Below are positions 27,337 through 38,339 of a DNA stretch of 64,000 nt, in pieces. Source of the DNA: Anthracocystis setariae (taxonomy: Eukaryota > Basidiomycota > Ustilaginomycetes > Ustilaginales > Ustilaginaceae); NCBI GenBank assembly GCA_928724745.1, contig CAKMXJ010000002.1, positions 310,001 to 374,000 on the forward strand, written 5' to 3'. The notes under the pieces are model-generated. The model had not been told where the DNA came from and did not search any database. It saw only the letters and a list, made by a program, of their open reading frames with translations. The translations under genes and the position numbers were made by a program. The stretch's first letter is position 1. The number at the start of each line of letters is the position of its first letter.

Positions 27337-28824
27337 TCATTGTGGGCACCAGCCGATCTCGAACCACAGATATTCCTGTTCATCATTGCGACCGACGCTC
27401 GACCGCTTGTCGAGCCTGCGTCGTTTCAGAATGCCAAGGTCCGCGGACTGAGATGCTGGCCGATGTGCAGTTTCTCGGAACGAAAGAGCGTCCATGCGCG
27501 ATCGCAACAGATCGCTGTGCTTGCTGCTGCTCTTTTGAGTTTCAGAGGACAGGGACGTAAGAGACTCGGAAACTAAAGCTGGTGTTCCAGGCATTGTGTC
27601 AAGCGGAGTGATGGTGCTCGAGCTGCTCAGCGATGGTACGCCAAAGAAGGCAGAGCGGGGTTTGAAGGCGTCTTCCACAGTCTTGGAGAGGCCTTCGAAC
27701 TTGCCAGAGCCACGAACTGCCATAATGATGTGCGCTCGAGCAGGAGATTCGCCAACTTCGTCTGATGCCGGCTTACGGAGAAGCATTTCGATCGACGAAC
27801 GGATCCAGTGGGCATGTTCGGGAGCGTAGATCACATCTGCTAGCAGCAAGAGGTCGTACTTGCGTTGCGCCGGGTCGTCCACCTTTGCATCGTCGGAAAG
27901 CAGCCTTTCGTGCATCACGAGCCAGTCTAGATGCTCGACGGAAACCGACACAGAGGATGGCTCTGTTTTGTTGAAGTTTTGAGCGACATTGAACTCTAGG
28001 TTGGTGAGAACTTGCTGATGGTAATCAGTGAGAACCACCTCTGCCTGTTGACCTTGCTGTTCAAGAAGCTTTGCTGCGGCCATGCCTAGAAGTCCGGTAC
28101 CTGCGCCAAGCTCGGCAATTTCAATACGCCGGCCAACGTTACCAGCAAGAGCAGGATGGAACAAGGTAGGATGGCGCACCAAAACATCGCTGACGACGAT
28201 CGATGCTCCCCAAGTTTGAACGCCCACAGCTGCAGCGGCATCTTGGCTTGCTCCACTTCCAGATTTGGTGTTGGCCTCCGACTGCTTATCTGATGGTGGA
28301 AGCGGGTCGTCGCGAAGGACGAGCTCGATTTGCTCCGGCGATACGATGGCGGGATGGGCCAGTGCATCTTGTGAAGCAAGCAAGACTGGCTCCTTGAGAG
28401 GAAAGACAAACTCGCGCGAAATTGCTCCCGCTTCCTCGAGGCTAGCGTGGCCGCCTAGGATTCTTCCAGCAAGGTCGAGTAGAGAATCTGCCGAGAGTAG
28501 ACCGTCCTCCTCATCGATCCAGTAAAGGCCGCTACCAATCAGACGCGTGAGCCAGTTCATGGCGTAGCGCCTTTCATGTTCGTCCACCTTGGCACAATCG
28601 ATCGCATCCTGGTATGCAGCAAATCCATCGGTATCGTCGGCCGGAACATCCTCATTGTTCGTTGTCGAAAGAGCCTGCTCTTCGCAAGTGACGGAGTGTG
28701 GAGAGTAGAGGCAGGCGAGGTGTGCCAGTGCGTTCAAGATGTTGAGGCCAACCGGCTCGTCCTTGATACGCGGCAGGCATGATGTCGGATTGACCTTGGT
28801 CGAAAAGTCTTGGCAGTTGGCCAT
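27337..28824 (-). CDS. Protein lysine/nicotinamide N-methyltransferase-like (Methyltransferase family 16)
   Basis: A 495-residue SAM-dependent methyltransferase of the METTL21/EEF2KMT/NNT1 superfamily. The N-terminal 190 residues are variable. Residues 203-215 (QTWGASIVVSDVL) correspond to the substrate and SAM-site lead-in. Motif I is LGAGTGLLGM at 239-248, followed by the acidic loop VVLTDY, a LLLADVIYAP motif (post-II) and the late LWFEIGW strand. A Ser-rich insert precedes the final strand. Such enzymes methylate elongation factors or other proteins in the cytosol. The exact substrate cannot be read from the sequence. It is a single exon with an ATG at 28824. Confidence 0.85.
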   Translation of the reverse strand: MANCQDFSTKVNPTSCLPRIKDEPVGLNILNALAHLACLYSPHSVTCEEQALSTTNNEDVPADDTDGFAAYQDAIDCAKVDEHERRYAMNWLTRLIGSGLYWIDEEDGLLSADSLLDLAGRILGGHASLEEAGAISREFVFPLKEPVLLASQDALAHPAIVSPEQIELVLRDDPLPPSDKQSEANTKSGSGASQDAAAAVGVQTWGASIVVSDVLVRHPTLFHPALAGNVGRRIEIAELGAGTGLLGMAAAKLLEQQGQQAEVVLTDYHQQVLTNLEFNVAQNFNKTEPSSVSVSVEHLDWLVMHERLLSDDAKVDDPAQRKYDLLLLADVIYAPEHAHWIRSSIEMLLRKPASDEVGESPARAHIIMAVRGSGKFEGLSKTVEDAFKPRSAFFGVPSLSSSSTITPLDTMPGTPALVSESLTSLSSETQKSSSKHSDLLRSRMDALSFRETAHRPASQSADLGILKRRRLDKRSSVGRNDEQEYLWFEIGWCPQ

Positions 28825-29617
28825 CTTGTCCTTAGATTGTACTCGTCCAGGTTCCGTCTATGAGTCTATGCGTCGGCGAGTCGGGTTCCACCAAGTAGAT
28901 CAGCCGGGATGGGGATGTTTTTTAGATCATCTTGTGTTTATGACCATACGGCTGTACTCCTCAATAGCGGCTGGACCAGAACTGTTGGGGGTTCGATTTG
29001 AGCAAGGGCCGGTCGTAGTGACCACCAGGGGAAGGTGGCAGTACGAAAGCATAAAACTAGAGTGCAAAAGGGAAGTTTCACAAAGTGGAGAAACCCTACG
29101 TTTTGCATTAAAAGAAAAAAGAAAAAGAAAAGAAAAATAAAAAAAAGGGTTCGAAAGCCATCTATTATAAATCAACACGGCCGAGAACGTGCGAAGCGCG
29201 AATTTGTCGACCTGCTGAAAACCATGTCCGCGCTCTGCAGCCGCAACTTTGAAGAGCCGCCGAGAGCCGGTGAAGCGGTATTTGCGGGGCAGACGGTCGG
29301 AAAGCGCTTTCAACCATCAACTGCAGACTGCAGTGTGGGTACATAGTAGCGCGGTTGTTGTTCAGAGAGACTTCAAAATCTGATACCTGATCCATGCTCG
29401 CTTCGGCCTTTCCGGTCCTTGTTCTTCCAACAGTGTCCCTTGTACTGCATCCTCCGCAACCTATTGTATCCTTGACTTTTTGTCATACTCCCATCATCTT
29501 TGCTGGTTGCAGCATCCCACGCAGTTTTCAAGTCACGAATAGTAGCAAAGTGCTTTGTTCAACGGTGGACATCGCAAGCTACCAACACCAACGCTTCGAC
29601 CGAGAACGACCTTCACC
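28825..29617. promoter_or_regulatory. Divergent region methyltransferase / 2-methylisocitrate lyase
   Basis: This 793-bp gap lies between outward-facing ATGs. It includes an A-rich tract at about 29110-29146 (A runs broken by single G or T). No TATA box is obvious. The last 60 bp form the probable 5' UTR of the lyase gene. Confidence 0.45.
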
Positions 29618-31453
29618 ATGGCTGCTCGTCTGGTCGCTGCTCATCTTGCTCGCGTCAACGCAGCTCGAGTCCAGCCATCTGCCGTACCATCTTCCTGTAT
29701 CGCTCGTCTCAGCCTTTATGCCCGATCTGGTCGCTCGACTGCATCCATTGCCTCCGGATTCGCTTCGTCTGTCAGGATGAGCTCGACTGCTGCTACCTCG
29801 CTCAACCCGCAGCCAGCTCCGCTGCGCGTCCAGCCTCCCACTGCCCAGCAGGAGCAAGCCGACTACGATGCTGCTATCAAGCAGGTCCAGGCATGGTTCG
29901 ACAGCCCACGATTCAAAGGCATCAAGCGTCCCTACGGTCCTGAAGCCGTCGTCTCCAAGCGCGGCTCCATGCCAGTTCAACCCCCTGCATCTTCGCTCAT
30001 GGCCGACAAGCTCTTCGCTTTGCTCTCCGAACACTACGCAAAGGGCACTCCTGCTCATACCATGGGTGCCATTGATCCCATACAGCAGTCGCAGATGGCT
30101 CACAACCAGGAAGTCGTTTACGTCTCAGGTTGGGCGTGCAGTTCAGTGTTGACCACTTGCAACAACGAGGTAGGACCCGATCTTGCCGACTACCCCTACA
30201 CCACTGTTCCTAACCAAGTGCAACGCCTCTTCAAGGCTCAGCAGCACCACGATCGTAAGCATTGGGATGAGCGATGTCAGCTCACCCCCGAACAGAAGGC
30301 CAAGACGCCCTGGGTGGACTACCTCCGCCCTATCATCGCCGACGCTGACACCGGCCACGGTGGCCTCAGCACCGTTTTCAAGCTCGCCAAGCTCTTTGCC
30401 GAACAGGGTGCGGCCGGTATTCACCTGGAAGACCAGCTTCATGGCGGAAAGAAGTGTGGTCACCAGGCTGGAAAGGTCCTTGTGCCTACTTCCGAGCATG
30501 TCAACCGTCTCACCGGCACTCGATTCGCTTGGGACATTCTCGGCTCGGCCAACATTCTGATTGCTCGTACCGATTCCGAGTCGGCCAAGCTCATCTCCTC
30601 CAGCATCGACGCTCGTGACCACGAATTCATCAAGGGTGCCTACAACCTCCCTGAGGGCACAAAGAGTCTTGCCGACACTCTGGCTGCCAAGGAGGCACAG
30701 GGCGCTTCTGGACCCGAGATCGATGCTGCCGAGAAAGCTTGGATGGACAAATGCGAGCTTCTCACTTTCAATGAGGCTGTCGCTAAGCATAACTCGAGCA
30801 ACAAGCAGGGCATCGAGCAATACAACAAGAAAGTCGCGCTCGGTGTATCCAACGGCGAGGCTCGCGCTATTGCTAAGGAAGTGTTTGGCGCCGAAGGTGT
30901 CCCCACCTGGTGCTGGGATGCTCCTCGTACTAAAGAGGGCTACTACCACTTCAAGGGCGGCGTCCCTGCAGCCGTCAAGCGTGTCAAGATTTTCGGTCAG
31001 TACGCCGACATGCTCTGGCTCGAGACCAAGACTCCCGATCTCAAGCAAGCCCAAGGCTTCGCCGCTGAAATCCACAAAGATCTCCCCGGCAAGTGGCTCG
31101 TCTACAACCTCTCGCCAAGCTTCAACTGGTCTGCGCATGGATTCTCGGATGCCGACTTGAAGAACTTTATCTGGGACCTTGCCAAGTCCGGATTCGTCTT
31201 CCAGCTCATTTCGCTTGCCGGTCTCCATTCAACTGGTGCTATGACTTGTGAGCTTTCTCAGCGATTCAAGAAGGACGGAATGCTGGCGTACGTCGAGTTG
31301 GTGCAGAGGAAGGAGAAGGAGATCGGCTGTGACGTCTTGACACACCAGAAGTGGTCGGGCGCGGCATACGTGGACCGAATGTTGCAGGCGGTCAGCTCGG
31401 GTAGCTCGGCGACCCAAGCCATGGGTGCTGACTCCACTGAGCGCTCATTCTGA
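29618..31453 (+). CDS. Mitochondrial isocitrate-lyase-family enzyme, probably 2-methylisocitrate lyase
   Basis: The protein has 611 residues. The ICL superfamily catalytic loop KKCGH (Cys280) is intact, with [17 protein letters not shown] and LSPSFNW motifs. Two features favour 2-methylisocitrate lyase (methylcitrate cycle: cleaves 2-methylisocitrate to pyruvate and succinate) over glyoxylate-cycle ICL. One is an Arg/Ala/Ser-rich, acid-free N-terminus of about 55 residues typical of a mitochondrial presequence. The other is the [20 protein letters not shown] context, where ICL usually has an Ala-Pro-Gly type loop. The start is the ATG at 29618 (the frame opens upstream only at a TTG). It ends SERSF, not a classic SKL peroxisomal signal. 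Propionate-derived carbon use is the expected role. Confidence 0.85.
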   Translation: MAARLVAAHLARVNAARVQPSAVPSSCIARLSLYARSGRSTASIASGFASSVRMSSTAATSLNPQPAPLRVQPPTAQQEQADYDAAIKQVQAWFDSPRFKGIKRPYGPEAVVSKRGSMPVQPPASSLMADKLFALLSEHYAKGTPAHTMGAIDPIQQSQMAHNQEVVYVSGWACSSVLTTCNNEVGPDLADYPYTTVPNQVQRLFKAQQHHDRKHWDERCQLTPEQKAKTPWVDYLRPIIADADTGHGGLSTVFKLAKLFAEQGAAGIHLEDQLHGGKKCGHQAGKVLVPTSEHVNRLTGTRFAWDILGSANILIARTDSESAKLISSSIDARDHEFIKGAYNLPEGTKSLADTLAAKEAQGASGPEIDAAEKAWMDKCELLTFNEAVAKHNSSNKQGIEQYNKKVALGVSNGEARAIAKEVFGAEGVPTWCWDAPRTKEGYYHFKGGVPAAVKRVKIFGQYADMLWLETKTPDLKQAQGFAAEIHKDLPGKWLVYNLSPSFNWSAHGFSDADLKNFIWDLAKSGFVFQLISLAGLHSTGAMTCELSQRFKKDGMLAYVELVQRKEKEIGCDVLTHQKWSGAAYVDRMLQAVSSGSSATQAMGADSTERSF

Positions 31454-31918
31454 TTGCCATGTAGAACATCATGTTTGATTCGTCCTCACGCATGCAAAAT
31501 GAAAGCTTTGATAGGCCCAGAAAAGAAAGACGTAGTGATTGAGGCGCTTTTGCCGTCCTCGATAGCAGCTGTCTAGCAGTGTATGTGCGCATGAGGATCC
31601 CCGCGTCAGTCGACTAGCGAGCTCGCACTGTAGAGATAGGGCCGCAATCATGCATGGTAGCTAGGCCCAGAAACTATGTTTTCCTAACTCATTTCGCGTT
31701 CAGATGAGAATTGGCCGTTGTCATCATGCGACGTTGACAAGGGGATCGAGGTCGACGCCCTCAATGCGGAGACTTTCTTTTCCGAGTTCCGAGACTGTGC
31801 CTGGAAGATGGAGATTTTTTGGAACCGCTTTCTCCACTTCTTCATGCTGTTACCGCATGATTCTCACACCATTTCACACTCTAGGCCATCGACAGCGGAC
31901 GATTCGTGTGATTCAAGA
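31454..31918. other. Intergenic region upstream of GUF1
   Basis: This 465-bp region contains an open frame continuous with GUF1 back to 31718 (TTG), with in-frame ATGs, but that part lacks mitochondrial presequence character. It is treated as 5' leader. Confidence 0.5.
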
Positions 31919-34066
31919 ATGATACGATCGACATGCCGTAGGGTTGTGGCATCCTGCTCGTACAAGCCTCCATTGCGTTCGGCTTCGAGGTATGCACGGA
32001 GGTGCTGGCTTCAGCAAGTCGCTTTCCAGACCGTTCCATTGTCGAATGCCCACCAGTTCGCTTCGAATGCTGGGCCGCAAGCTCCTCGCTTCCTCTCGAC
32101 ATCAATACCAAGAGCTCAGTCGGGGATCCCGTCCTCAATCTCGAACTCGACCGACAAGCCAGATCCACGCGATATCTCCCAATTCGACCGCCTTGAAACC
32201 AGAACATTCTCGATCATCAGCCATGTAGACCACGGCAAATCGACACTAGCAGACCGTCTACTCGAGCTGACAGGCACAATTCCTCAGGATGGCTCGAATC
32301 AACAAGTGCTAGACAAGCTGAAGGTCGAACGGGAGAGAGGTATCACAGTCAAGTCACAAGCAGTGACCATGGTGTATGACTACGACGGTCCGCGGGAGGA
32401 CTTCATCTCGGCTTTCGACGACGGCTTTGCACCCAAACCAGGGCGATATCTTCTCAATCTTATCGACTGTCCAGGTCATGTTGACTTCTCATACGAGGTG
32501 AGCCGATCGCTATCGGCGTGCCAAAGTGCTCTGCTCGTAGTGGATTCGACACAAGGTGTCCAAGCTCAGTCGATCACCGTGTTTGAGCTCGCCAGGGCGA
32601 AAGATCTAGCGATCGTGCCGGTGCTCAACAAGAGCGATCTGCCCGCTGCGGATCCGGATCGAGTGGCGTTGCAAATAGAGGAGATCTTGGGCATTGACAC
32701 CACGCTGCAGGGCCAAGAACCGCTGTTGATTTCCGCAAAGACGGGCAAGGGCGTAGATGGCGTGCTGCGAGCGCTGGTAGAGCGAACAAAACCACCACCA
32801 GGAGTGGAGGATGGCAGACTGGAAGGCAGGGAAGGACCTGGCTTTCGAGCGCTGGTGTTCGATAGTTGGTATGACCAGTACAAGGGAGTCGTTTCGCTGG
32901 TCTCGATTGCAGATGGAGCGGTCAAGAAGGGCGATCGTATCACTTCATGTCACACGGGCAAGAAGTACGAAGTGCTTAGTCTGGGTGTGAACTCGCCAGA
33001 GATGCTTCCGACGAATGTGCTCCGCAAAGGTCAGGTCGGGTGGATCATTGCCAACATGAAGGATATGAGCGAAGCGCAGATCGGCGACACGTTCCATCTG
33101 GCATCGGAAAAGGTCGAGCCTCTGGAAGGTTTTGCACCCACCGTGCCCATGGTATATGCGGGAATCTTTCCGATCGAGACGACGGATTTTCTAAAGCTGG
33201 AAGAAGCGATCCAGCGATTGGCGCTCAACGATCGCTCAGTGACGGTGCAAAGGGAATCCTCCATGGCACTCGGTCAGGGCTGCCGACTTGGTTTCCTCGG
33301 ACTGTTGCATCTCGATGTCTTCCGACAGCGACTCGAGGACGAGTACGGCCACGCCATCCTGGTCACTGCTCCTTCAGTGCCGTATAAAGTCACTTGGAAA
33401 GGCGGGCGAGAAGAGATCATTTCGAATCCGATTCAGTTCCCTGACGAATCCGAACGTAAATCCAAAGTCACGGCGCTCGAAGAGCCCATGGTCAAAGGTG
33501 TTGTTCGGTGTCCCGAAGAATACACGGGAGAAATCATGCAGCTCTGTGCCGAGCACCGAGGTGAACAACTTGACGTTTCGTTCCCACCCACGGCCTCTGC
33601 CATTCGATCTGTGCAGATGACGTATCGTCTTCCGCTTTCCGAGATCGTGACCGACTTTTTCGACAAGCTGAAATCGTGCTCCTCCGGATTCGCTTCTTTC
33701 GAGTACAGCGAAGATGGATACCAGGCGAGCGATCTGGTCAAGCTCAACTTTTTGATCTCAAATACGATGCTGGATTCGCTGTCGATCATCATGCATCGGT
33801 CCAAGGTGATGTACAATGCACGAGTGTGGACGAAAAAGTTGAAGGACATCATACCGCGGCAGCAGTTTGAAGTTTCGATTCAGGCTACGACGGGAAGCAA
33901 GGTGATTGCCAGGGAGACGCTTTCGGCATACAGGAAGGATGTTACGGCGGGCTTGTACGGAGGACATTACGAAAGGAAGCTCAAGCATCTAAACAAGCAG
34001 AAAGAGGGTAAGAAGAGACTCAAGGCTTTGGGTGTGGGTAGAGTCCAAATTCCCACCGAAAAGTAA
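31919..34066 (+). CDS. GUF1: Mitochondrial translation factor GUF1 (EF4/LepA)
   Basis: A ribosome-associated GTPase of the mitochondrial matrix that promotes back-translocation and fidelity under stress. The protein has 715 residues. A presequence starts MIRSTCRRVVASCSYK (basic). Motifs are G1 SHVDHGKSTLADRL near residues 99-112, switch-I ERERGITVKSQAVTM, G3 DCPGHVDFSYEV and G4 NKSDLP, followed by EF4-specific domains through EVSIQATTGSKVIARET near the C-terminus. It ends with the LepA-type basic CTD (KKRLKALGVGRVQIPTEK). Two upstream in-frame ATGs exist (for example 31808), but the start at 31919 gives the best targeting peptide. It is a single exon. Confidence 0.95.
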   Translation: MIRSTCRRVVASCSYKPPLRSASRYARRCWLQQVAFQTVPLSNAHQFASNAGPQAPRFLSTSIPRAQSGIPSSISNSTDKPDPRDISQFDRLETRTFSIISHVDHGKSTLADRLLELTGTIPQDGSNQQVLDKLKVERERGITVKSQAVTMVYDYDGPREDFISAFDDGFAPKPGRYLLNLIDCPGHVDFSYEVSRSLSACQSALLVVDSTQGVQAQSITVFELARAKDLAIVPVLNKSDLPAADPDRVALQIEEILGIDTTLQGQEPLLISAKTGKGVDGVLRALVERTKPPPGVEDGRLEGREGPGFRALVFDSWYDQYKGVVSLVSIADGAVKKGDRITSCHTGKKYEVLSLGVNSPEMLPTNVLRKGQVGWIIANMKDMSEAQIGDTFHLASEKVEPLEGFAPTVPMVYAGIFPIETTDFLKLEEAIQRLALNDRSVTVQRESSMALGQGCRLGFLGLLHLDVFRQRLEDEYGHAILVTAPSVPYKVTWKGGREEIISNPIQFPDESERKSKVTALEEPMVKGVVRCPEEYTGEIMQLCAEHRGEQLDVSFPPTASAIRSVQMTYRLPLSEIVTDFFDKLKSCSSGFASFEYSEDGYQASDLVKLNFLISNTMLDSLSIIMHRSKVMYNARVWTKKLKDIIPRQQFEVSIQATTGSKVIARETLSAYRKDVTAGLYGGHYERKLKHLNKQKEGKKRLKALGVGRVQIPTEK

Positions 34067-36668
34067 GTACAGTCAACCTCCAACGACGGAACAACATCGG
34101 AATAGACGAGGACATCTTTTGAGCATGCCGATGCGCTCAGTCCAACACGCTCTGCTCCCGGCGTGGGGACTCCGCATTGAGGATCGGCTCGATGCAGGAA
34201 CGGAAGAGATCCGTGCTCGAAATGACAGAGTAGTGATGCTGACCGAATCCTATCTTGCTTCTTTGTTGATCGCAGGTTTCTACAAGTGCTGGATACTCGT
34301 TCTAAAGCGAAATGAACAGCTTCATTGTGATGCGTCATACTGTCAGGGTTGATTGTTGCAGTTGCCATGCGTCGATATCACTTTCAAATTCACTGGTATC
34401 GGAACCACCCATGATGGATGTTCGGAAAGTGCCGTGAATTGCGATCGGAAAGGTCCAGCGGCAAGCACCATGTGCGACTAACTCCGATCCGAGGGATTCT
34501 TGAAACCGAGGTTCCTCCGAACGCGAACTTGTCACGGTGGGCGAGCGACCATAGCGCAGGCCAGAATCAGTCAATTTACTTCGACGGCGGCTTGACCGGG
34601 CCGGGTTGAAGCCATCGGTGCCGCAGGATGCAGTTCTGGAATTGGACACCAAAGCGCCGGTTGCGCGTTGGCCCCTTTCGGATCTGCGGCCCGATTTGGA
34701 AATAATTTTTATAAAATTGTTGTTTCACTCGCTTCGAATAACTAAGGATCCTGTTGACGGCTGCTGTCACGACCTCACCGGTGTTACCCTGTCTCTGCCT
34801 TATGACCATCTTGCCGTCCCAGGGCTTTGGGCTTCCCGTGTTACTTTGCTCTTGATTCCCCGTCCGGCAGTATGCCCTGCCCTTTCCATCCATAGATGCC
34901 GTTTTGTGCTGTGCCGCATGGCTTAGTGCTGTTGATTAATTTCCGGACCTCTCCGACCTCACCCCTGGCCTATTCCGGCACGTTTGGCGAGCCGAACATG
35001 ACAGATTTGTGCAGCGCCCAGCCATCTCTCGTTTGTATCAGAGTTCGTCTCGGTTTCTCTTGGATATGTTGTTCTACTGGAACTTGAACCAGTTGATCGC
35101 CCAACGATCCATGCTCAGAAGTCGATCGAGGCTAGCCTCTCTGCAAAAGTTCGCGAAGGAGTGAGCTGAGTTGACCGGTGTCGTTCAGCCTTGTAAGGGC
35201 GAACATGCAATGCAATGCAATGCAATCCAAGCCAAGGCAAGGCAAGGCCGTTCACCGTCGACGGCAGTTCGAGTCAGAATTTGTCTTCGACGAATCAAGA
35301 ATTTGACATTGTCATTGTTGTCTGGTTCGAACCTATAGCTCGAGATGGGTAAAAGCGCAAGAGATGCTAGCACTGTGCATTTGTGGTTTCATTGGCTGGA
35401 CTCAGGGCCACAAGTTCGACGATGCAGCAGCCATAAATCTGTGCATTATGCATTGCGACTGTATGATTTGACGGATGTCTCCGCTGATTCGTTGTCTCAG
35501 AATGCGTTGCATGCACGTCGGAGCTATGTATATCGGTGGTTGGTCCCTCTGTAAAAAGTTCATGTGGTTCATCGCATCCCGCCGCCAGTTGGAGTACTCT
35601 GCTGTGCAACTTCTTTGTCTGTGTTTGCTTGATTCACCGGATCCCAACCCTCTAACCTCAGTACAGTTCCGCTACGCTTGTTCCATGCCCTGACCCCTCT
35701 CCGGCTCTTTCCGTACATCCATCTCTTGACTCTCATTGCCATCGTAATGCCGGTTGCAATCGCTTCGACAACCTATCTCCATGCTACCCCACAGCCCCAG
35801 ATCTGTGGGGAGTAGCTTTGCGGGGAGATACGTCGATATCGAGTGAAGCTCCAGGATCTGCCATGACGTTCAGGCTGCGAACCACTTTGAGGTCGTAAAC
35901 GTTTCGATCCCTGCTGTGTTCCTGAACCTGACGCATGCTATTGGCCCAGGTTCGCATCTCTGTAGCGATTTTGCCTCTCTTCTCCTGCACAGGAATTGCC
36001 GAATTTCACCCTCCGTCGGGTCTTTTTTCCTCCTTTTTTTTTTTTTCCTCTAATGAAAAAATCTGAGACGGGGGAGCCACTCACCCCGCACTCGCCTGAA
36101 CCGGCGATGGCCCTAGCCGGCGTGTCTGTCCATTCTTCTGGAAAGGAAAAACAAAACAAAAAACGAAAGTCAAGTCCCGCACTTTTCGATAGATGCAGTT
36201 CTGGTACTGCCTCAGTCTGCAAGCTGGCAGCTTTGCATGACGAAAAATTTGGCCGACTCTGAGCACTGCTTGTCCCCCTTCTTCGCTGTTCTGGTTCATC
36301 CACCACGTTTTGGGCTATGCGAAGAATCGAATCTCACTCTTCCTGTACCCGGTAGCGGGCCTCACTCCGTTGGGGACAATAGCTCAGACATGCAGAGGGG
36401 GCCCCATCTTTTTTCCATCGCATCATTCGTCGCCTTCCTACCCTGCTCGAGCAACCTATAAGATCTCCACCATTCTGCGTTGGTACCAACAAGCCCTCCC
36501 TGTCTCCACAAGCTATCTTCCCCTCCCAGAGCCGTCCCTTCCCTCTTGCACACGAGCCACTTCCTGCTCTTTTCAGCGTGTGACTTCGGTTCCCTCTGGC
36601 CCTGACTCGGACTCATCCGCCCTTGCATCATCTCCTCTTTCTCTCAGCTCGACACCAAACCAGCAAAG
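34067..36668. other. Long intergenic region (2.6 kb)
   Basis: No gene was recognised. It contains a TGCAA/GGCAA tandem stretch at 35205-35250, a pyrimidine tract with T runs at about 36021-36049, and pyrimidine-rich DNA before the sugar-transporter ATG. A GGTTCGAACC at about 35322 resembles a tRNA B box, but no cloverleaf fits around it. Confidence 0.5.
35205..35250. repeat. Pentanucleotide repeat (TGCAA)n grading into (GGCAA)n
   Basis: About four TGCAA units, two imperfect units, then GGCAA units in tandem. Confidence 0.85.
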
Positions 36669-38339
36669 ATGGTGTTCATTCCTTCCAAATTCGCCCACAT
36701 CTCGGAGACGCCCAAGTCGGCGCTCAACTGGCGTCTCGCCTTTGCCGTTATTTTCATGGGTCTTCTTGGTGCCTCGCGTGGTATCGATGAGGGTCTCATT
36801 GGTGGTATGATCTCCCAGAAGGAGTTCGAGAGCCACTTCCACATCAAGCCCAAGAGCAACCAGGAGTCCAATGTTACCGCCATGGTTCAGTTGTTCTCCG
36901 TCCTCGGTGCAATCCTTGGTTACCCTATCTGTGAGCGCTTCGGCCGTGTTCGTGGCGCCATGGTTTCGTGCTCCCTCGTCCTCCTCGGTAACGTCCTCTG
37001 GATCTCGAGTATCAACTATGGCATGCTCCTCGTTTCGCGTATCATCGCTGGTACCGGTGTTGGTATGACTCCCATTTGCGCTCCCATCTTCCTCGTCGAG
37101 GTATCTCCTCGTCAGATTCGTGGTCTTTGCACGTCCATCTTCTCGGTCAACATCTACTTTGGCCTTCTGATTGCCTACCTGGTCAACCTCGGAGTCAAGA
37201 CCAACATCAACCCGAAGACGAACGCCGTCTGGCGAGTACCCCTCTCGCTCAACTTTGCCCTCCACTCGGTTGTCTTGGTCAGCCTCTTCTTCCTCAAGGA
37301 GTCGCCTCGATGGCTGTTGAAGAAGGGTCGTGTCGAGGACGCTACCAAATCATTGGCTTGGTACCGTGGTATGGAGCCTCGCGAACGAGCCTTTGCCGAG
37401 GAGTACGAGATCATTGCCGAATCGATCCGCGAGGAGAAGGAAGCTACCGAAGGGCTCAACTTCTGGGGTAAGGTTCGCACGCTCTTCGGCCGCAGGAACA
37501 ACCAGTTCAAGCTTGTTATCTGCGTCCTCATCCAGATTCTCGGTCAGTGGCAGGGTCCTGGTGCTCTTTCGACCTACGCCAACCGTATCTTGGCGCTGGT
37601 CGGTGTCGTTGACACCAAGGGTTACGTTATGTCGGCTGGTTTCGGTGCGGTCAAGCTTGGTGCCGGTATCCTTTCGTCGTTCTTCCTGATCGACATGTTT
37701 GGTCGTCGCCGAACTCTGTGGGTTGCCACTCTCTTCCAGGGTGTCGCCATGCTCTATGTCGCCATCTACCTTGGCATCTTCATCGACAAGCCGCACGCCA
37801 AGAGCAAGGCTGCTTCCGAGGCTGCCATTGCCGGTATCTTCATCGCTGGTGCTGCCTGGTCTGCGGGTGGTAACCTCGCTCAGTACCTGATCAACTCGGA
37901 AATCTTCAGTCTCGACGTTCGTGCTCTCTCGGCTTCGTTCGTTATGGCGTTCCACTTCTTGATGCAGTACAGCACCACTCGTGCTACGCAGCCCATGCTC
38001 AACTCGGGCATGAAGGGTGCCGGCACGTTCGGTCTGTTCGCCGCTTTCTCGCTGGTGCTTGCGCTTCCTGTCTACCTGTTCTTGCTTCCCGAGACCTCGG
38101 GTAAGTCGCTGGAGAGGATCGACGAGCTCTTCGATCTTCCCTGGTACAAGATCGGTCTTGCCAGCCGACGCCCCACGCGCGACGAGGTGCCTACGCACTC
38201 GATGCCAGCTGCTCTCGAGGGCCAGTACTCAGCCGAGGGCGCCCAGCCCGCTACTGCTGCGCTCGACGACAAGGAGAAGGACAAGGAGGGCATGTACGAC
38301 TCGCCCCAGCCTGCTTTCGATGTCCGCGATGCCAAGTAG
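36669..38339 (+). CDS. MFS sugar transporter (SP family)
   Basis: A predicted plasma-membrane sugar or polyol:H+ symporter of 556 residues with about 12 membrane helices. Sugar-porter signatures include the helix-1 GxxDxG-like SRGIDEGLIGGM, CERFGRVRGAM after helix 2, RIIAGTGVGMTPICAPIFLVEVSP, KESPRWLLKKGR before the central loop, DMFGRRRTLW after helix 8 and the C-terminal PETSGKSLERIDELF. The cytosolic tail (about 505-556) is acidic and low complexity. A single exon; Met1 (36669) sits in a purine-rich context (CAAAGATGG). The substrate is not deducible; hexose, pentose or quinate are possible. Confidence 0.92.
   Translation: MVFIPSKFAHISETPKSALNWRLAFAVIFMGLLGASRGIDEGLIGGMISQKEFESHFHIKPKSNQESNVTAMVQLFSVLGAILGYPICERFGRVRGAMVSCSLVLLGNVLWISSINYGMLLVSRIIAGTGVGMTPICAPIFLVEVSPRQIRGLCTSIFSVNIYFGLLIAYLVNLGVKTNINPKTNAVWRVPLSLNFALHSVVLVSLFFLKESPRWLLKKGRVEDATKSLAWYRGMEPRERAFAEEYEIIAESIREEKEATEGLNFWGKVRTLFGRRNNQFKLVICVLIQILGQWQGPGALSTYANRILALVGVVDTKGYVMSAGFGAVKLGAGILSSFFLIDMFGRRRTLWVATLFQGVAMLYVAIYLGIFIDKPHAKSKAASEAAIAGIFIAGAAWSAGGNLAQYLINSEIFSLDVRALSASFVMAFHFLMQYSTTRATQPMLNSGMKGAGTFGLFAAFSLVLALPVYLFLLPETSGKSLERIDELFDLPWYKIGLASRRPTRDEVPTHSMPAALEGQYSAEGAQPATAALDDKEKDKEGMYDSPQPAFDVRDAK

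Noticed and set aside
30143..31228. 361-residue antisense ORF
   Set aside because: Shadow of the methylisocitrate-lyase gene with no family resemblance.
31718..31918. Upstream in-frame extension of GUF1
   Set aside because: It would add 67 residues without targeting character before a clear mitochondrial presequence.
35322..35332. tRNA B-box-like GGTTCGAACC (and a similar GGTTCGAGTC near 46140)
   Set aside because: No matching A box, acceptor stem or anticodon arm could be fitted around either site.
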